NCBI GenBank assembly: GCA_015767395.1
Contig: JADWMI010000109.1
Span: forward strand, 1-7,570
Source of the DNA: Bacteroidota bacterium
Lineage (GTDB): Bacteria > Bacteroidota > Bacteroidia > Flavobacteriales > Flavobacteriaceae
Reading direction: 5' to 3'
DNA length: 7,570 nt
Under the pieces are notes generated by a model. That model saw nothing but the letters and a program-made list of their open reading frames with translations. It did no database searches and was not told the origin of the DNA. This document shows positions 1 to 7,295 of this stretch, piece after piece (the stretch's first letter is position 1; every line of letters starts with the position of its first letter). Made by a program: the position numbers and the translations under genes.

Positions 1-513
1 TATCGTTTCTTCATTGTAATCAGCATTCAAAATATTTACAATTTCACTTGAAATATTTAAAGCCTCATCACCATACATTACGGTACCATTTCCTTGTGTT
101 CCTAAAACAATGGCAAAACCTTTCGTTTTAGAATAACTAGTAACAACACTATCAATAGTTTTAATTAAAACTTCGCTCTTAGTTTGGTTTTCTTGCTCTA
201 ACATTTGAGACACTTGTTGTTGTTGCGCTTGTAACATTTGTCCTTCTTGTTGTAAGGCTTGTTCTGTTTCTTGCTTTTTAGCAGTCGACATTGTCTTCTC
301 GTTTTTGTAATACTCCTGTACTTTTGCTTGAAAAGCACCCTGAGCAGCTTGTAAGCCCGCAGTCATTTCTTGTTGTTTAGCAGACATTTCTTCTCCTAAA
401 GTAACCATTGCTTTATACTCAGTCATCACATCTTCCACATCTATGTAAGCAATTTTAGTTTGAGTACATGACGATAATACAATTGCAAAGGCAATTACTA
501 ATAATTTTTTCAT
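1..513 (-). CDS. OmpH/Skp-like periplasmic chaperone family lipoprotein (C-terminus cut by window edge)
   Basis: 171 residues are visible, reading in frame to base 1, so the stop codon lies outside the window. The N-terminus MKKLLVIAFAIVLSSC is a lipoprotein signal peptide: two lysines, a hydrophobic stretch and an LSSC lipobox that would make Cys16 the lipidated residue. IAYIDVEDVM follows at about 21-30, the usual opening strand of OmpH/Skp proteins. A Gln/Glu/Lys-rich helical arm spans roughly 35-115 (QQQQ at 97-100), then a return to the beta part with KGFAIVLG at 131-138 and the closing ALNISSEIVNILN at 151-163. This strand, long helix, strand order is the Skp fold, so probably fewer than 15 residues are missing. 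Skp proteins hold unfolded outer-membrane proteins in the periplasm. Classical Skp is soluble, so membrane anchoring is a variation. The ATG at 513 is preceded by an A-rich leader with no Shine-Dalgarno. Family fairly sure; exact client unknown. Confidence 0.85.
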   Translation of the reverse strand, partial: MKKLLVIAFAIVLSSCTQTKIAYIDVEDVMTEYKAMVTLGEEMSAKQQEMTAGLQAAQGAFQAKVQEYYKNEKTMSTAKKQETEQALQQEGQMLQAQQQQVSQMLEQENQTKSEVLIKTIDSVVTSYSKTKGFAIVLGTQGNGTVMYGDEALNISSEIVNILNADYNEETI

Positions 514-718
514 TTTTTTTAATTTATGGGTTTCTCTATTTTTTTGGCGAATATAGTAACAAAATAGATATATTTAGGTAGTTTTTATCAGTATTCGATT
601 TATCTATTATTAAAAGAACAACAATAAACAAACTTTATAAAAAAAGACTTTGTACTACTCTTTTATTTGAATCTTTACAGAACAAGCTTACAAATTCTAA
701 GTCTAAACAAATAAACTT

Positions 719-747
719 GCTTAAAACGCCTTTAAATGCGTTTTAGC
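719..747 (-). terminator. Weak candidate terminator hairpin at the end of the methyltransferase gene
   Basis: An inverted repeat with arms 722-729 and 738-745 gives an 8-base-pair stem (core AAAACGC/GCGTTTT) around an 8-base loop. Two further G-C pairs (719-747 and 720-746) can form if base 721 is bulged. The TAA stop codon of the methyltransferase (743-745) lies inside the stem. In the minus direction the second arm ends in GTTTTAAGC and only a broken T-rich stretch follows. On the plus strand a clean run of six T follows, but no gene there needs a terminator. It may slow or end minus-strand transcription before the lipoprotein gene. The stem is AT-rich, so confidence is low. Confidence 0.35.
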
Positions 748-1591
748 TGTTTTTTATGACGTAAATTAAAGATGAGTGCTCTTTTGTGCTTATTGCTTTT
801 AAATTTGAAACCAAGCCAACATAAAAAGCCTTTATAAAATTATTGGTTCCTGTTTTATATTGTTCACTTAATAAGGAGACATAAAACGAATCAAATTTCA
901 TTGGAAGTATTTTTTCAACTTCTAAGTGCTGTTTCGAAAAAAGTAATTGAATTGATTTTTTTGAGAAATGCCATAAATGTCTTGGCACATCAAAAGCAGC
1001 CCAAAACTGTTTGTAATGCCTTGCATCGTAACTTTTATAATTTGGCACTGCAACAACCAAAACCCCACTTGGCTTTAACAACAATTTTAATTTTGAAATA
1101 TAGGTTTCTAAATCTGGCACATGTTCCAATACATGCCAAAGTGTAATGACATCAAACTGATCAGATCGCAATTCATTTAAACCACCATAAATTTTTGCGT
1201 TTAATTTTGTTTCAGCCAATTCTCTGGCATTTTTATTAGGCTCTACTCCTACTACATTCCACTGGTTATTTTTACAGGTCAATAAAAAATCACCTGTACC
1301 ACAACCAATATCGAGCACATTTTTTTCTGCGGTTTTAAATGAATTTAAAAGGGATAACTTCTTTTTTAAAGCAATGCTTTTTACCGTTTGATACAACTTA
1401 TCTGTAATAGATTTTTTTGAATCCGTATGAGAAATATAATCCTCACTTTCATAATACGAGGCCAATTCTTCTCCTAAAGGTTGTGGAGAAGTTTCCAACA
1501 TGTCAAGGTTTTTATTGTACAACAAATCAAATTGTTTGTTGGAAACGGTATAATCTTTACAGTTTAAATAAAGTTCTTTTTTTGAATTCAT
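743..1591 (-). CDS. Class I SAM-dependent methyltransferase (Methyltransf_23-like), substrate unknown
   Basis: The 282-residue protein carries the class I methyltransferase signature. Motif I, VLDIGCGTG, at 92-100 binds the SAM amino-acid part; the acidic residue ending strand 2 is E117 in VVGVEPN; the catalytic-region motif FDVITLWHVLEHV covers 146-158; LKPSG and AVPN (172-184) form the post-motif III strand. PRHLWHFS at 203-210 is typical of methyltransferases acting on small molecules, lipids or sugars, and it places the protein with UbiG/Methyltransf_23-type enzymes. The first 80 or so residues (DLLYNKNLDMLETSPQP, then SEDYISHTDS) resemble the N-terminal extension of Bacteroidota relatives, which in some carries a zinc ribbon. 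Here only Cys11 is present, so zinc binding is unlikely. No signal peptide or membrane segment, so cytoplasmic. The ATG at 1591 lies 39 bases after the parS-like site downstream of mnmG. The leader is A/T-rich without Shine-Dalgarno. Fold very sure; substrate not predictable. Confidence 0.9.
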   Translation of the reverse strand: MNSKKELYLNCKDYTVSNKQFDLLYNKNLDMLETSPQPLGEELASYYESEDYISHTDSKKSITDKLYQTVKSIALKKKLSLLNSFKTAEKNVLDIGCGTGDFLLTCKNNQWNVVGVEPNKNARELAETKLNAKIYGGLNELRSDQFDVITLWHVLEHVPDLETYISKLKLLLKPSGVLVVAVPNYKSYDARHYKQFWAAFDVPRHLWHFSKKSIQLLFSKQHLEVEKILPMKFDSFYVSLLSEQYKTGTNNFIKAFYVGLVSNLKAISTKEHSSLIYVIKNS

Positions 1592-1630
1592 TTTAAAAAT
1601 ATCTCACAATTACAAATTGAAATAATAAAA

Positions 1631-1646
1631 TGTTCCACGTGGAACA
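1631..1646. other. parS: parS-like centromere site, downstream of mnmG
   Basis: TGTTCCACGTGGAACA is a perfect 16-base palindrome. It matches the known bacterial parS consensus (TGTTNCACGTGNAACA class), the chromosomal site where ParB loads and spreads. It lies in the 61-base gap between the mnmG stop codon (6 bases away) and the methyltransferase start. A second copy sits on the other side of mnmG. Read as RNA on the minus strand it could also fold into a 6-base-pair stem with an ACGT loop followed by TTTTATTATTT, which could end mnmG transcripts. The match is direct observation; ParB binding is inferred, since no parB lies in the window. Confidence 0.8.
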
Positions 1647-1652
1647 CATAAA

Positions 1653-3524
1653 TTATCTACCCATATAAACCAACAAAACAGAAACATCACTTGGGGAAAC
1701 ACCGCTAATTCTGCTTGCCTGAGAAATGGTAACAGGTTTGATTTTGGTTAATTTTTGACAAGCCTCAATAGACAACGATTTCACTTTTGAATAATCAAAC
1801 ATTGAAGGAATAGCAACATTCTCCAGACGATTTAATTTGTCCGCCTGGTTCTTTTCCTTTTCTATATAACCGGCATATTTTACATGAACTTCTGTCTGTT
1901 CAATGATTTCATTATCGATATCATTTTCTAAAATAAATGCTGCAACAGATGGTATTTCTTGAATGTCATGAAAGTTCAATTGTGGTCTAGCAGCAATCTT
2001 AAACATCTTCATAGATTGGTTAACAGCTGCTGTTTTATTCTTAATTAAAATCGGATTAATCACTTCCGGTTTCACACTCGTTTCAATTAAGAACTTAACA
2101 AACAAATCTGTTTTTTCTTGTTTTTCAATCACACGATCCATACGTTCTTTTGAAGCCAATCCAAGCTTAAAAGCCAAAGGTGTTAAACGTAAATCTGCAT
2201 TGTCTTGCCTTAATAAAGTTCTGTACTCAGCTCTTGATGTAAACATTCTATATGGCTCTTCAGTTCCTTTGGTAATTAAATCATCAATTAAAACACCAAT
2301 ATATGCATCGTTACGTTTTAATATAAACGGCTGTTTATTCTGCACATTTAAAGCCGCATTTATTCCAGCCATTAAACCTTGGGCCGCTGCTTCTTCATAT
2401 CCAGTTGTTCCATTTATTTGTCCGGCAAAATATAAGTTCTTAATCAGCTTGGTTTCTAGGGTGTGCATTAACTGCGTTGGCGGAAAATAATCGTATTCAA
2501 TAGCATAACCAAATCTGAAGAATTTCACATTTTCAAAACCAGCTACTTTACGCAAAGCTTTGTCTTGAACATCTTCAGGAAGCGATGTTGAAAATCCATT
2601 TACATACACCTCAACTGTGTTCCAACCTTCCGGTTCTACAAATATTTGATGTCGCTCTTTGGTTGCAAAGCGATCAATTTTATCTTCAATAGAAGGACAA
2701 TATCTTGGTCCAACACCTTGTATTCTACCATTGAACATTGGTGACCTATCAAACCCTGTTCTTAACAAATCATGCACTTCTAATGAGGTATAACTCATAT
2801 AACAAGAACGTTGTTTTGCCAATGGTTTTGAACTCGCTAAATAAGAAAATTTCTCCGGATTTTCATCTCCGGGTTGCTCAATCATTTTAGAATAATCTAA
2901 CGATCTTCCATCAACTCTTGGAGGTGTTCCCGTTTTCATTCTTCCAGCTTCAAACCCAACTTTAACCAAATCTTCCGTAATCCCAACCGATGCACTTTCA
3001 CCAGCTCTACCGCCGCCAAAAGTTTTATCTCCAATGTGGATTAAACCATTTAAAAAAGTTCCAGCCGTTATAATTACAGTCTTTGATTTTATCTCAATTC
3101 CCAAGGATGTTTTTACACCTACAATTTTACCATCTTCAAAAAGCAAGCCTTTCACCATGTCCTGATAGAAATCTACATTCTCAGTTTGCTCCAACATATT
3201 ACGCCACGTTTCTGCAAAACGCATACGGTCACTTTGAGCCCTTGGACTCCACATGGCCGGTCCTTTAGATTTGTTCAACATCTTAAATTGGATTGCCGTC
3301 TCATCTGTAACAATTCCACTATAACCACCCAAAGCATCAATCTCTCTAACTATTTGTCCTTTTGCAATTCCGCCCATTGCAGGGTTACAACTCATTTGCG
3401 CAATGTTCTGCAAACTCATTGTAATTAACAATGTTTTAGCGCCCATATTAGCAGCCCCCGCGGCCGCTTCACTCCCTGCATGTCCTCCTCCAATAACTAT
3501 AACATCGTAAACCGTATTAAACAT
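1653..3524 (-). CDS. mnmG: tRNA uridine-5-carboxymethylaminomethyl(34) synthesis enzyme MnmG (GidA)
   Basis: MnmG, with MnmE, adds the carboxymethylaminomethyl group to uridine 34 of certain tRNAs, using FAD and NADH and a methylenetetrahydrofolate-derived carbon; it acts in the cytoplasm. At 623 residues it is close to the E. coli length of about 629 and appears complete. The FAD-binding Rossmann motif is YDVIVIGGGHAGSEAA at 6-21. Other family blocks are SCNPAMGGIAKG (45-56), TAGTFLNG (153-160), GGRAGE (171-176), KTGTPPR (197-203), GPRYCPSIEDK with conserved Cys276 (272-282) and AGQINGTTGYEEAA (367-380). The tRNA-binding C-terminal part includes IDDLITKGTEEPYRMFTSRAEYR within 413-435 and the final RISGVSP segment before LLVYMGR. 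The ATG at 3524 puts the FAD motif at the normal distance from the N-terminus. ybeY ends 30 bases upstream, so the two are probably co-transcribed. parS-like palindromes flank the gene on both sides. mnmE is not in the window. Confidence 0.98.
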   Translation of the reverse strand: MFNTVYDVIVIGGGHAGSEAAAGAANMGAKTLLITMSLQNIAQMSCNPAMGGIAKGQIVREIDALGGYSGIVTDETAIQFKMLNKSKGPAMWSPRAQSDRMRFAETWRNMLEQTENVDFYQDMVKGLLFEDGKIVGVKTSLGIEIKSKTVIITAGTFLNGLIHIGDKTFGGGRAGESASVGITEDLVKVGFEAGRMKTGTPPRVDGRSLDYSKMIEQPGDENPEKFSYLASSKPLAKQRSCYMSYTSLEVHDLLRTGFDRSPMFNGRIQGVGPRYCPSIEDKIDRFATKERHQIFVEPEGWNTVEVYVNGFSTSLPEDVQDKALRKVAGFENVKFFRFGYAIEYDYFPPTQLMHTLETKLIKNLYFAGQINGTTGYEEAAAQGLMAGINAALNVQNKQPFILKRNDAYIGVLIDDLITKGTEEPYRMFTSRAEYRTLLRQDNADLRLTPLAFKLGLASKERMDRVIEKQEKTDLFVKFLIETSVKPEVINPILIKNKTAAVNQSMKMFKIAARPQLNFHDIQEIPSVAAFILENDIDNEIIEQTEVHVKYAGYIEKEKNQADKLNRLENVAIPSMFDYSKVKSLSIEACQKLTKIKPVTISQASRISGVSPSDVSVLLVYMGR

Positions 3525-3537
3525 ATTTTATAATTTG

Positions 3538-3553
3538 TGTTCCACGTGGAACG
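3538..3553. other. parS: parS-like centromere site, upstream of mnmG
   Basis: TGTTCCACGTGGAACG on the plus strand: the inner 14 bases (3539-3552) are a perfect palindrome identical to the core of the site at 1631-1646, with one outer base pair lost. It fits into the 30-base gap between ybeY and mnmG, starting one base after the ybeY stop codon and ending 13 bases before the mnmG ATG. It therefore lies in the mnmG leader. No T-run follows in the minus direction, so unlike the downstream copy it is not a plausible terminator, which supports a DNA-level role. ParB binding is inferred from the match to known parS sites. Confidence 0.78.
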
Positions 3554-3554
3554 T

Positions 3555-3971
3555 TTATAAACTTTTTAGTAAACCCAAACAAACTTCTTCTTCAGTACGC
3601 ATATTCTCCGCGTCTTCTTCTGTTTTATCTTTTAGACCCATATAGTGTAAAATTCCGTGAATTATTACCCTATTCAATTCATTTTCAAAGGTTTGACTAA
3701 ATTTTTGAGCGTTTTCTTTTACTCTTTCAATAGAAATAAAAATATCACCGCTAATTAGCTTTCCCAAAGTGTAATCAAAGCTAATAATATCTGTAAATGT
3801 ATCGTGTTCTAGAAACTCAACATTCAATTTTAACAGGTACTCATCATCACAAAAAATGTAATTAATTTCACCTTCTGTGAAACCAAGAACACCAATACAA
3901 GTAGAAATCCATTGTTGAATTTCTAACTCTTTGTCTAGTTCAAAATCTGTTTCATAATTAAAATCAATCAT
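3555..3971 (-). CDS. ybeY: rRNA maturation endonuclease YbeY (UPF0054), variant metal site
   Basis: YbeY is a metal-dependent single-strand endoribonuclease needed for 16S rRNA 3'-end maturation and ribosome quality control. The 138-residue protein contains FLEHDTFTDIISFDY at 53-67, the counterpart of the family's RxKdxpTDVLSFP block, then SGDIFIS (74-80) and the zinc motif IHGILHYMGLKDK at 104-116. H105 and H109 are the first two metal ligands. The third, a histidine ten residues after the first in the usual HGxLHLxGYDH, is aspartate here (D115). The arginine usual in the TDVLSF block is also absent (L54 by position). From recollection, Bacteroidota members commonly have this GYKDKT-type ending, so the gene is probably active rather than decayed. 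The ATG at 3971 starts 3 bases after the DUF4175 stop codon. The weak purine-rich AAGGAAGAG (3978-3986) ahead of it lies inside that gene's end, which suggests translational coupling. Confidence 0.93.
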   Translation of the reverse strand: MIDFNYETDFELDKELEIQQWISTCIGVLGFTEGEINYIFCDDEYLLKLNVEFLEHDTFTDIISFDYTLGKLISGDIFISIERVKENAQKFSQTFENELNRVIIHGILHYMGLKDKTEEDAENMRTEEEVCLGLLKSL

Positions 3972-3974
3972 ACA

Positions 3975-6900
3975 CTACTCTTCCTTTTTAAAATATTCTT
4001 GCACTTTCTTTTTGTAAATCGTGCGCAAAGGTAATGATTGTCTGTTTAATATTTCATTAGAATTAAAATACTGATTTTGTAGTTTTAATTTATCAATATT
4101 TCGTTTTTCAAAATTTTGAATATTGGTATCAGATTTACGCTCTTTATCTTCTCCTTGTTCTAAAGTAGCTTTTTCTAATTTTAACAACTCATAATTTAAC
4201 TGTTGCATTTTTTCAATAACATCTTTTGTAAAACCTTTTTCAAGCATCTCCTTTTCCAATTCTTCCATTTGTTTAATGGCTTCACCAGAACCTTCTTTTT
4301 CACCGTTCTTTTGATTTCCAAGCATCTCTTCTAAAGCCTTTCGTAATTTTGCCTGCTCTTTATAAATTTCATACAACTCCCCATTCATTTGTTCATTTTC
4401 ACCTTCACCATTTTCACCAGGTTTACCTCCTTTTTGTTCCCCTTCTTTTTCTCCATTTGGCTTTTCACCTTTCTTCATTCCTTCTTTCATTTTTTCTGTT
4501 AGTTCACCTTGCTTCTGAATAATGTCTGGCAATGAAAAATCTTGAGAACTCCCTTTTCCTTTTCCCATACTCGAAGAAGCATTCATCAAACTTTCTAACA
4601 AATCACTCAGTTGGTTGGCTAAATTATTAGCCCCCGTTAAAACAAAATGTTGGTTAGAAATTCCCTGTTCAAATCTATTCTCCGTAAAATTACGCAAGGA
4701 TGCATCCATATTATAATGTACATCAGAAACTTCCTTCTGAATGGCCGTTCCCATTTTAACCAAACGTAAAGAGAGCATATACAAACTATCATCAATATGT
4801 TCAAAATATTCTTTTAAAACATATTGCTGTTTTAAATGTTTTGGGTATTCAGGATTGTTATTGTCTGATTCCGAAAAACTATTCATCAAGTCTTCTTGCT
4901 GAAATGAAAACTCAATTAAATTTTCCACTATCTTACGCAAATCATCAATGTTCTCATCAATAGATTCCCCTTGCATTTCCGACATACTTTGTTCCATGCC
5001 TTTACTCATTTGCTTCATCTTTTTAGCAGCCGCTTTCTGGCTTTTCTGCGCTTTGGATTTATCTTGATCTGTCGTTTCCTTTTGTTCTTCTTTTGATAAT
5101 TCCTCAAGGGCTTCGTTTAAATCTTCATCAATTTCTTTCTTTTCATCTTTATTATCAGGAAGCTTCATTGGACGCTTTAAATCTTTATTCTGTTTTTCCA
5201 ATTCATTAAAGTCCTTTTTAATCTCATCGAATTCCTCGTTTATTTTGGCTTGCTTTTCTGCATTGTTTTCTTCGGAATCATCCTTAGCTAATTTGTTTTC
5301 CTTCTCAGCTAACTTTTCTAATTTTTCGCTGATCTGATTTGCTTTTTGCTCTACATAAAAACGTTTGGTGAGTTCTAAAATACGCTCCAAACTTTGTTCA
5401 TTTTGCTTATTCTTTTTTACAATTTCCTGTAGCTTTTCAATTAAATCTTCCTTTTCTAATTTTTCAGCCAGCTTATTTAACTCGTCTAACATTTTTTGTT
5501 GTTCGGCAAGTTTTTTGGTTTCTTCAATTCGTTTTTGAAGGTCTTCCTTTTTTTCTTCCAGTTCTTTATTTACAGGTTGTTCTTTTAAATTTTGTTCCAA
5601 TTCATTGGTTTGTTTTTCAAACATTTCCTGATACTGGTTCTGACGCTTTAAAAACTCCTCCAGCTTTTTTGTATCGTTCCAATTAATATCCGCTTTCTTT
5701 TGTAATTCGTTTCTAAATTTTTCTAAATCAGTATTTGTTTTTTTTGATTTTTCCAAGGATTTAGAAATAGCACTCAAATTTTCCTTTTGTTCTTTAAGCA
5801 ATTCTTCCTTTAACTCTTCTCCTGTTTTTTTGTAATAGCTATACTTACGGCTTTTTGATTTTTTACTTCCGTTGACAGCATCATTGTCAAAAACTTCAAA
5901 ATAAAATTCATAATCAATGCCTTCAGTAATAACAATCCCTTCAGGAAAAACATAATAAAAATCTGTAAATGTTGTAAACGGAACGTCAATTAAAAGTGAT
6001 TTAAAGCTGTTTGGATTGTTTTTATCATAATATACCATCTGAAGTTTTCTAATACCATAATCGTCGCTTAATTGCCCTATAAACTGAACAGGTCCGCGGC
6101 TAATAGAATCAATATCAGACTTTACTATGATTTTTGGAAATTCATCAGGAATTACCTGAACCGTAAAATTCAAACTTTCATGATTTTTTAATTGCTGGTT
6201 TGAAGTGGTGATTGCATAACTGGTTGAACGATTTATTTGGCTAGCATAACTAAAATAATTTTTGGTGTTCTGCGTAAAATAAATAGGTTCCTCTTCAGGC
6301 AAATGAAAAGCAATTTGTTCTGTTTGATGTGTTTCTACCTGCCAGGTAATATTGGTTCCTTGAGGTACCATGGCATTACCAGAGTTTTGAATTACTTCGT
6401 TTTGCTTGCCCGTATATTTTGGGTAATTCAACACCATTTTTAAATGTGTAATTACAGGTGTTGCAATACTATTTAATTGATACACTTTTGAAACAACGCC
6501 ATTGGCCTCCATCACAAAATCCAAGGATTCATTTATGCCCGAAAAAGTGTATTCAAATTTTCCAAAACCTTTATTTTCCAAATAATAATTTTCAGTTAAA
6601 AAATAAATTTTGGCGTCTTCAGGGATTATATGTCCAACTGTTTCAATTTGAAGTGTAAAAGGTTCGCCTTCAATAACATTTAACGATGGGTTTAAAACCT
6701 TAAATGAAAACGGTGCTGGTGGCTCGTATTGGGTTTGGTAGTGTACTACTCTAGAAAAGCTGTTGTTTAAATTACCAATGTTTCCTGTAATAAAAATCAG
6801 CAACCAAATCACCACTGGAATTAAGGCATATTTCACATATTTTTTATTGGTCGATAAATCTATGGCACTTTTAAAAGCAATTGGTTTTAGCTCATTCGAT

Positions 6901-7292
6901 TTTTGTTCTATACTGGCTTCAATTAATTCAGAATTTTGTTCAATGTTTTTTAACTGAATCATATTCAGTAACTTATCATTAACTTCTGGAAAATGATTGC
7001 CAATAATTTTGGAAGCATCCATTTCATTTATACCCTTTTTTAAACCCCAAATTTTAAAAATTGGAATTAAAATATAAAAAACAAACAAGCCTGTTTCAAC
7101 CAAAATAAATAGCAAAAATAACACGGTTCTGGCGGTTGGTTTTAACCACAAAAAATATTCGATAAATAGCGTGAAAATAAAATATAGCAAACCAATTGAA
7201 AAGAACAACAAAAGGCCTTTAATCAATTCATTTACATAATATTTTTTTATGAAATTTTGAAGTTTTGCTTGTATGTGTATAAAATTACTCAA
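3975..7292 (-). CDS. DUF4175-like membrane protein with Ig-like region and long coiled coils, TTG start
   Basis: The function of this 1105-residue protein is unknown. Three hydrophobic segments lie near the N-terminus: about 24-50, 55-82 and 152-173. The positive charges before the first and between the second and third predict that the remaining 930 residues are outside the cytoplasmic membrane, in the periplasm. Residues about 185-480 are beta-rich, with repeated strand patterns (NPSLNVIEGEPFTL, LNYPKYTGK, LSDDYGIRKLQMVYYD) suggesting Ig-like modules. From about 490 to 770 it is Lys/Glu/Gln/Leu-rich and strongly coiled-coil. A less biased helical part (about 785-905) contains QQEDLMNSF and LRLVKMGTAIQKEV. 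A Gly/Lys/Glu-rich low-complexity stretch follows (936-1003), then a final helical part ending FKKEE. This order matches the DUF4175 family as I recall it. No ATG occurs in frame before Met91, past two membrane segments, and a stop lies seven codons upstream, so TTG at 7292 is the best start. Confidence 0.85.
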   Translation of the reverse strand: MSNFIHIQAKLQNFIKKYYVNELIKGLLLFFSIGLLYFIFTLFIEYFLWLKPTARTVLFLLFILVETGLFVFYILIPIFKIWGLKKGINEMDASKIIGNHFPEVNDKLLNMIQLKNIEQNSELIEASIEQKSNELKPIAFKSAIDLSTNKKYVKYALIPVVIWLLIFITGNIGNLNNSFSRVVHYQTQYEPPAPFSFKVLNPSLNVIEGEPFTLQIETVGHIIPEDAKIYFLTENYYLENKGFGKFEYTFSGINESLDFVMEANGVVSKVYQLNSIATPVITHLKMVLNYPKYTGKQNEVIQNSGNAMVPQGTNITWQVETHQTEQIAFHLPEEEPIYFTQNTKNYFSYASQINRSTSYAITTSNQQLKNHESLNFTVQVIPDEFPKIIVKSDIDSISRGPVQFIGQLSDDYGIRKLQMVYYDKNNPNSFKSLLIDVPFTTFTDFYYVFPEGIVITEGIDYEFYFEVFDNDAVNGSKKSKSRKYSYYKKTGEELKEELLKEQKENLSAISKSLEKSKKTNTDLEKFRNELQKKADINWNDTKKLEEFLKRQNQYQEMFEKQTNELEQNLKEQPVNKELEEKKEDLQKRIEETKKLAEQQKMLDELNKLAEKLEKEDLIEKLQEIVKKNKQNEQSLERILELTKRFYVEQKANQISEKLEKLAEKENKLAKDDSEENNAEKQAKINEEFDEIKKDFNELEKQNKDLKRPMKLPDNKDEKKEIDEDLNEALEELSKEEQKETTDQDKSKAQKSQKAAAKKMKQMSKGMEQSMSEMQGESIDENIDDLRKIVENLIEFSFQQEDLMNSFSESDNNNPEYPKHLKQQYVLKEYFEHIDDSLYMLSLRLVKMGTAIQKEVSDVHYNMDASLRNFTENRFEQGISNQHFVLTGANNLANQLSDLLESLMNASSSMGKGKGSSQDFSLPDIIQKQGELTEKMKEGMKKGEKPNGEKEGEQKGGKPGENGEGENEQMNGELYEIYKEQAKLRKALEEMLGNQKNGEKEGSGEAIKQMEELEKEMLEKGFTKDVIEKMQQLNYELLKLEKATLEQGEDKERKSDTNIQNFEKRNIDKLKLQNQYFNSNEILNRQSLPLRTIYKKKVQEYFKKEE

Positions 7293-7295
7293 CCT

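Noticed and set aside
548..555. TATATTCG on the minus strand, about 35 bases before the lipoprotein ATG, as a Bacteroidota -7 box (TAnnTTTG-like)
   Set aside because: It has one mismatch to the consensus, and no TTG -33 element is found at the expected spacing. A promoter for the lipoprotein gene is likely in this gap but cannot be placed with confidence.
639..665. AT-rich imperfect hairpin followed by a T7 run on the minus strand, as a terminator
   Set aside because: The stem is only about six A-U-rich pairs with an 11-base loop, which is expected by chance in this spacer.
901..1146. Plus-strand open frame opposite the methyltransferase gene
   Set aside because: It lies wholly within a well-supported methyltransferase gene on the other strand, and its protein shows no recognisable domain.
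2200..3428. Three plus-strand open frames opposite mnmG (2200-2490, 3083-3268, 3186-3428)
   Set aside because: All are antisense to strongly conserved mnmG blocks, two overlap each other in different frames, and none has a plausible domain.
4383..4487. Gly/Lys/Glu-rich coding stretch as a possible tandem DNA repeat
   Set aside because: The amino-acid bias is clear but there is no constant repeat unit at the DNA level, so it is low-complexity protein, not a DNA repeat array.
6739..6750. Small palindrome GTAGTGTACTAC
   Set aside because: It lies within coding sequence for the Arg-Val-Val-His-Tyr part of the DUF4175-like protein, occurs once, and has no partner site.
6237..6957. Three short plus-strand open frames opposite the DUF4175-like gene
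   Set aside because: They follow from the AT-rich antisense strand; their proteins show no domain and there are no convincing leaders.
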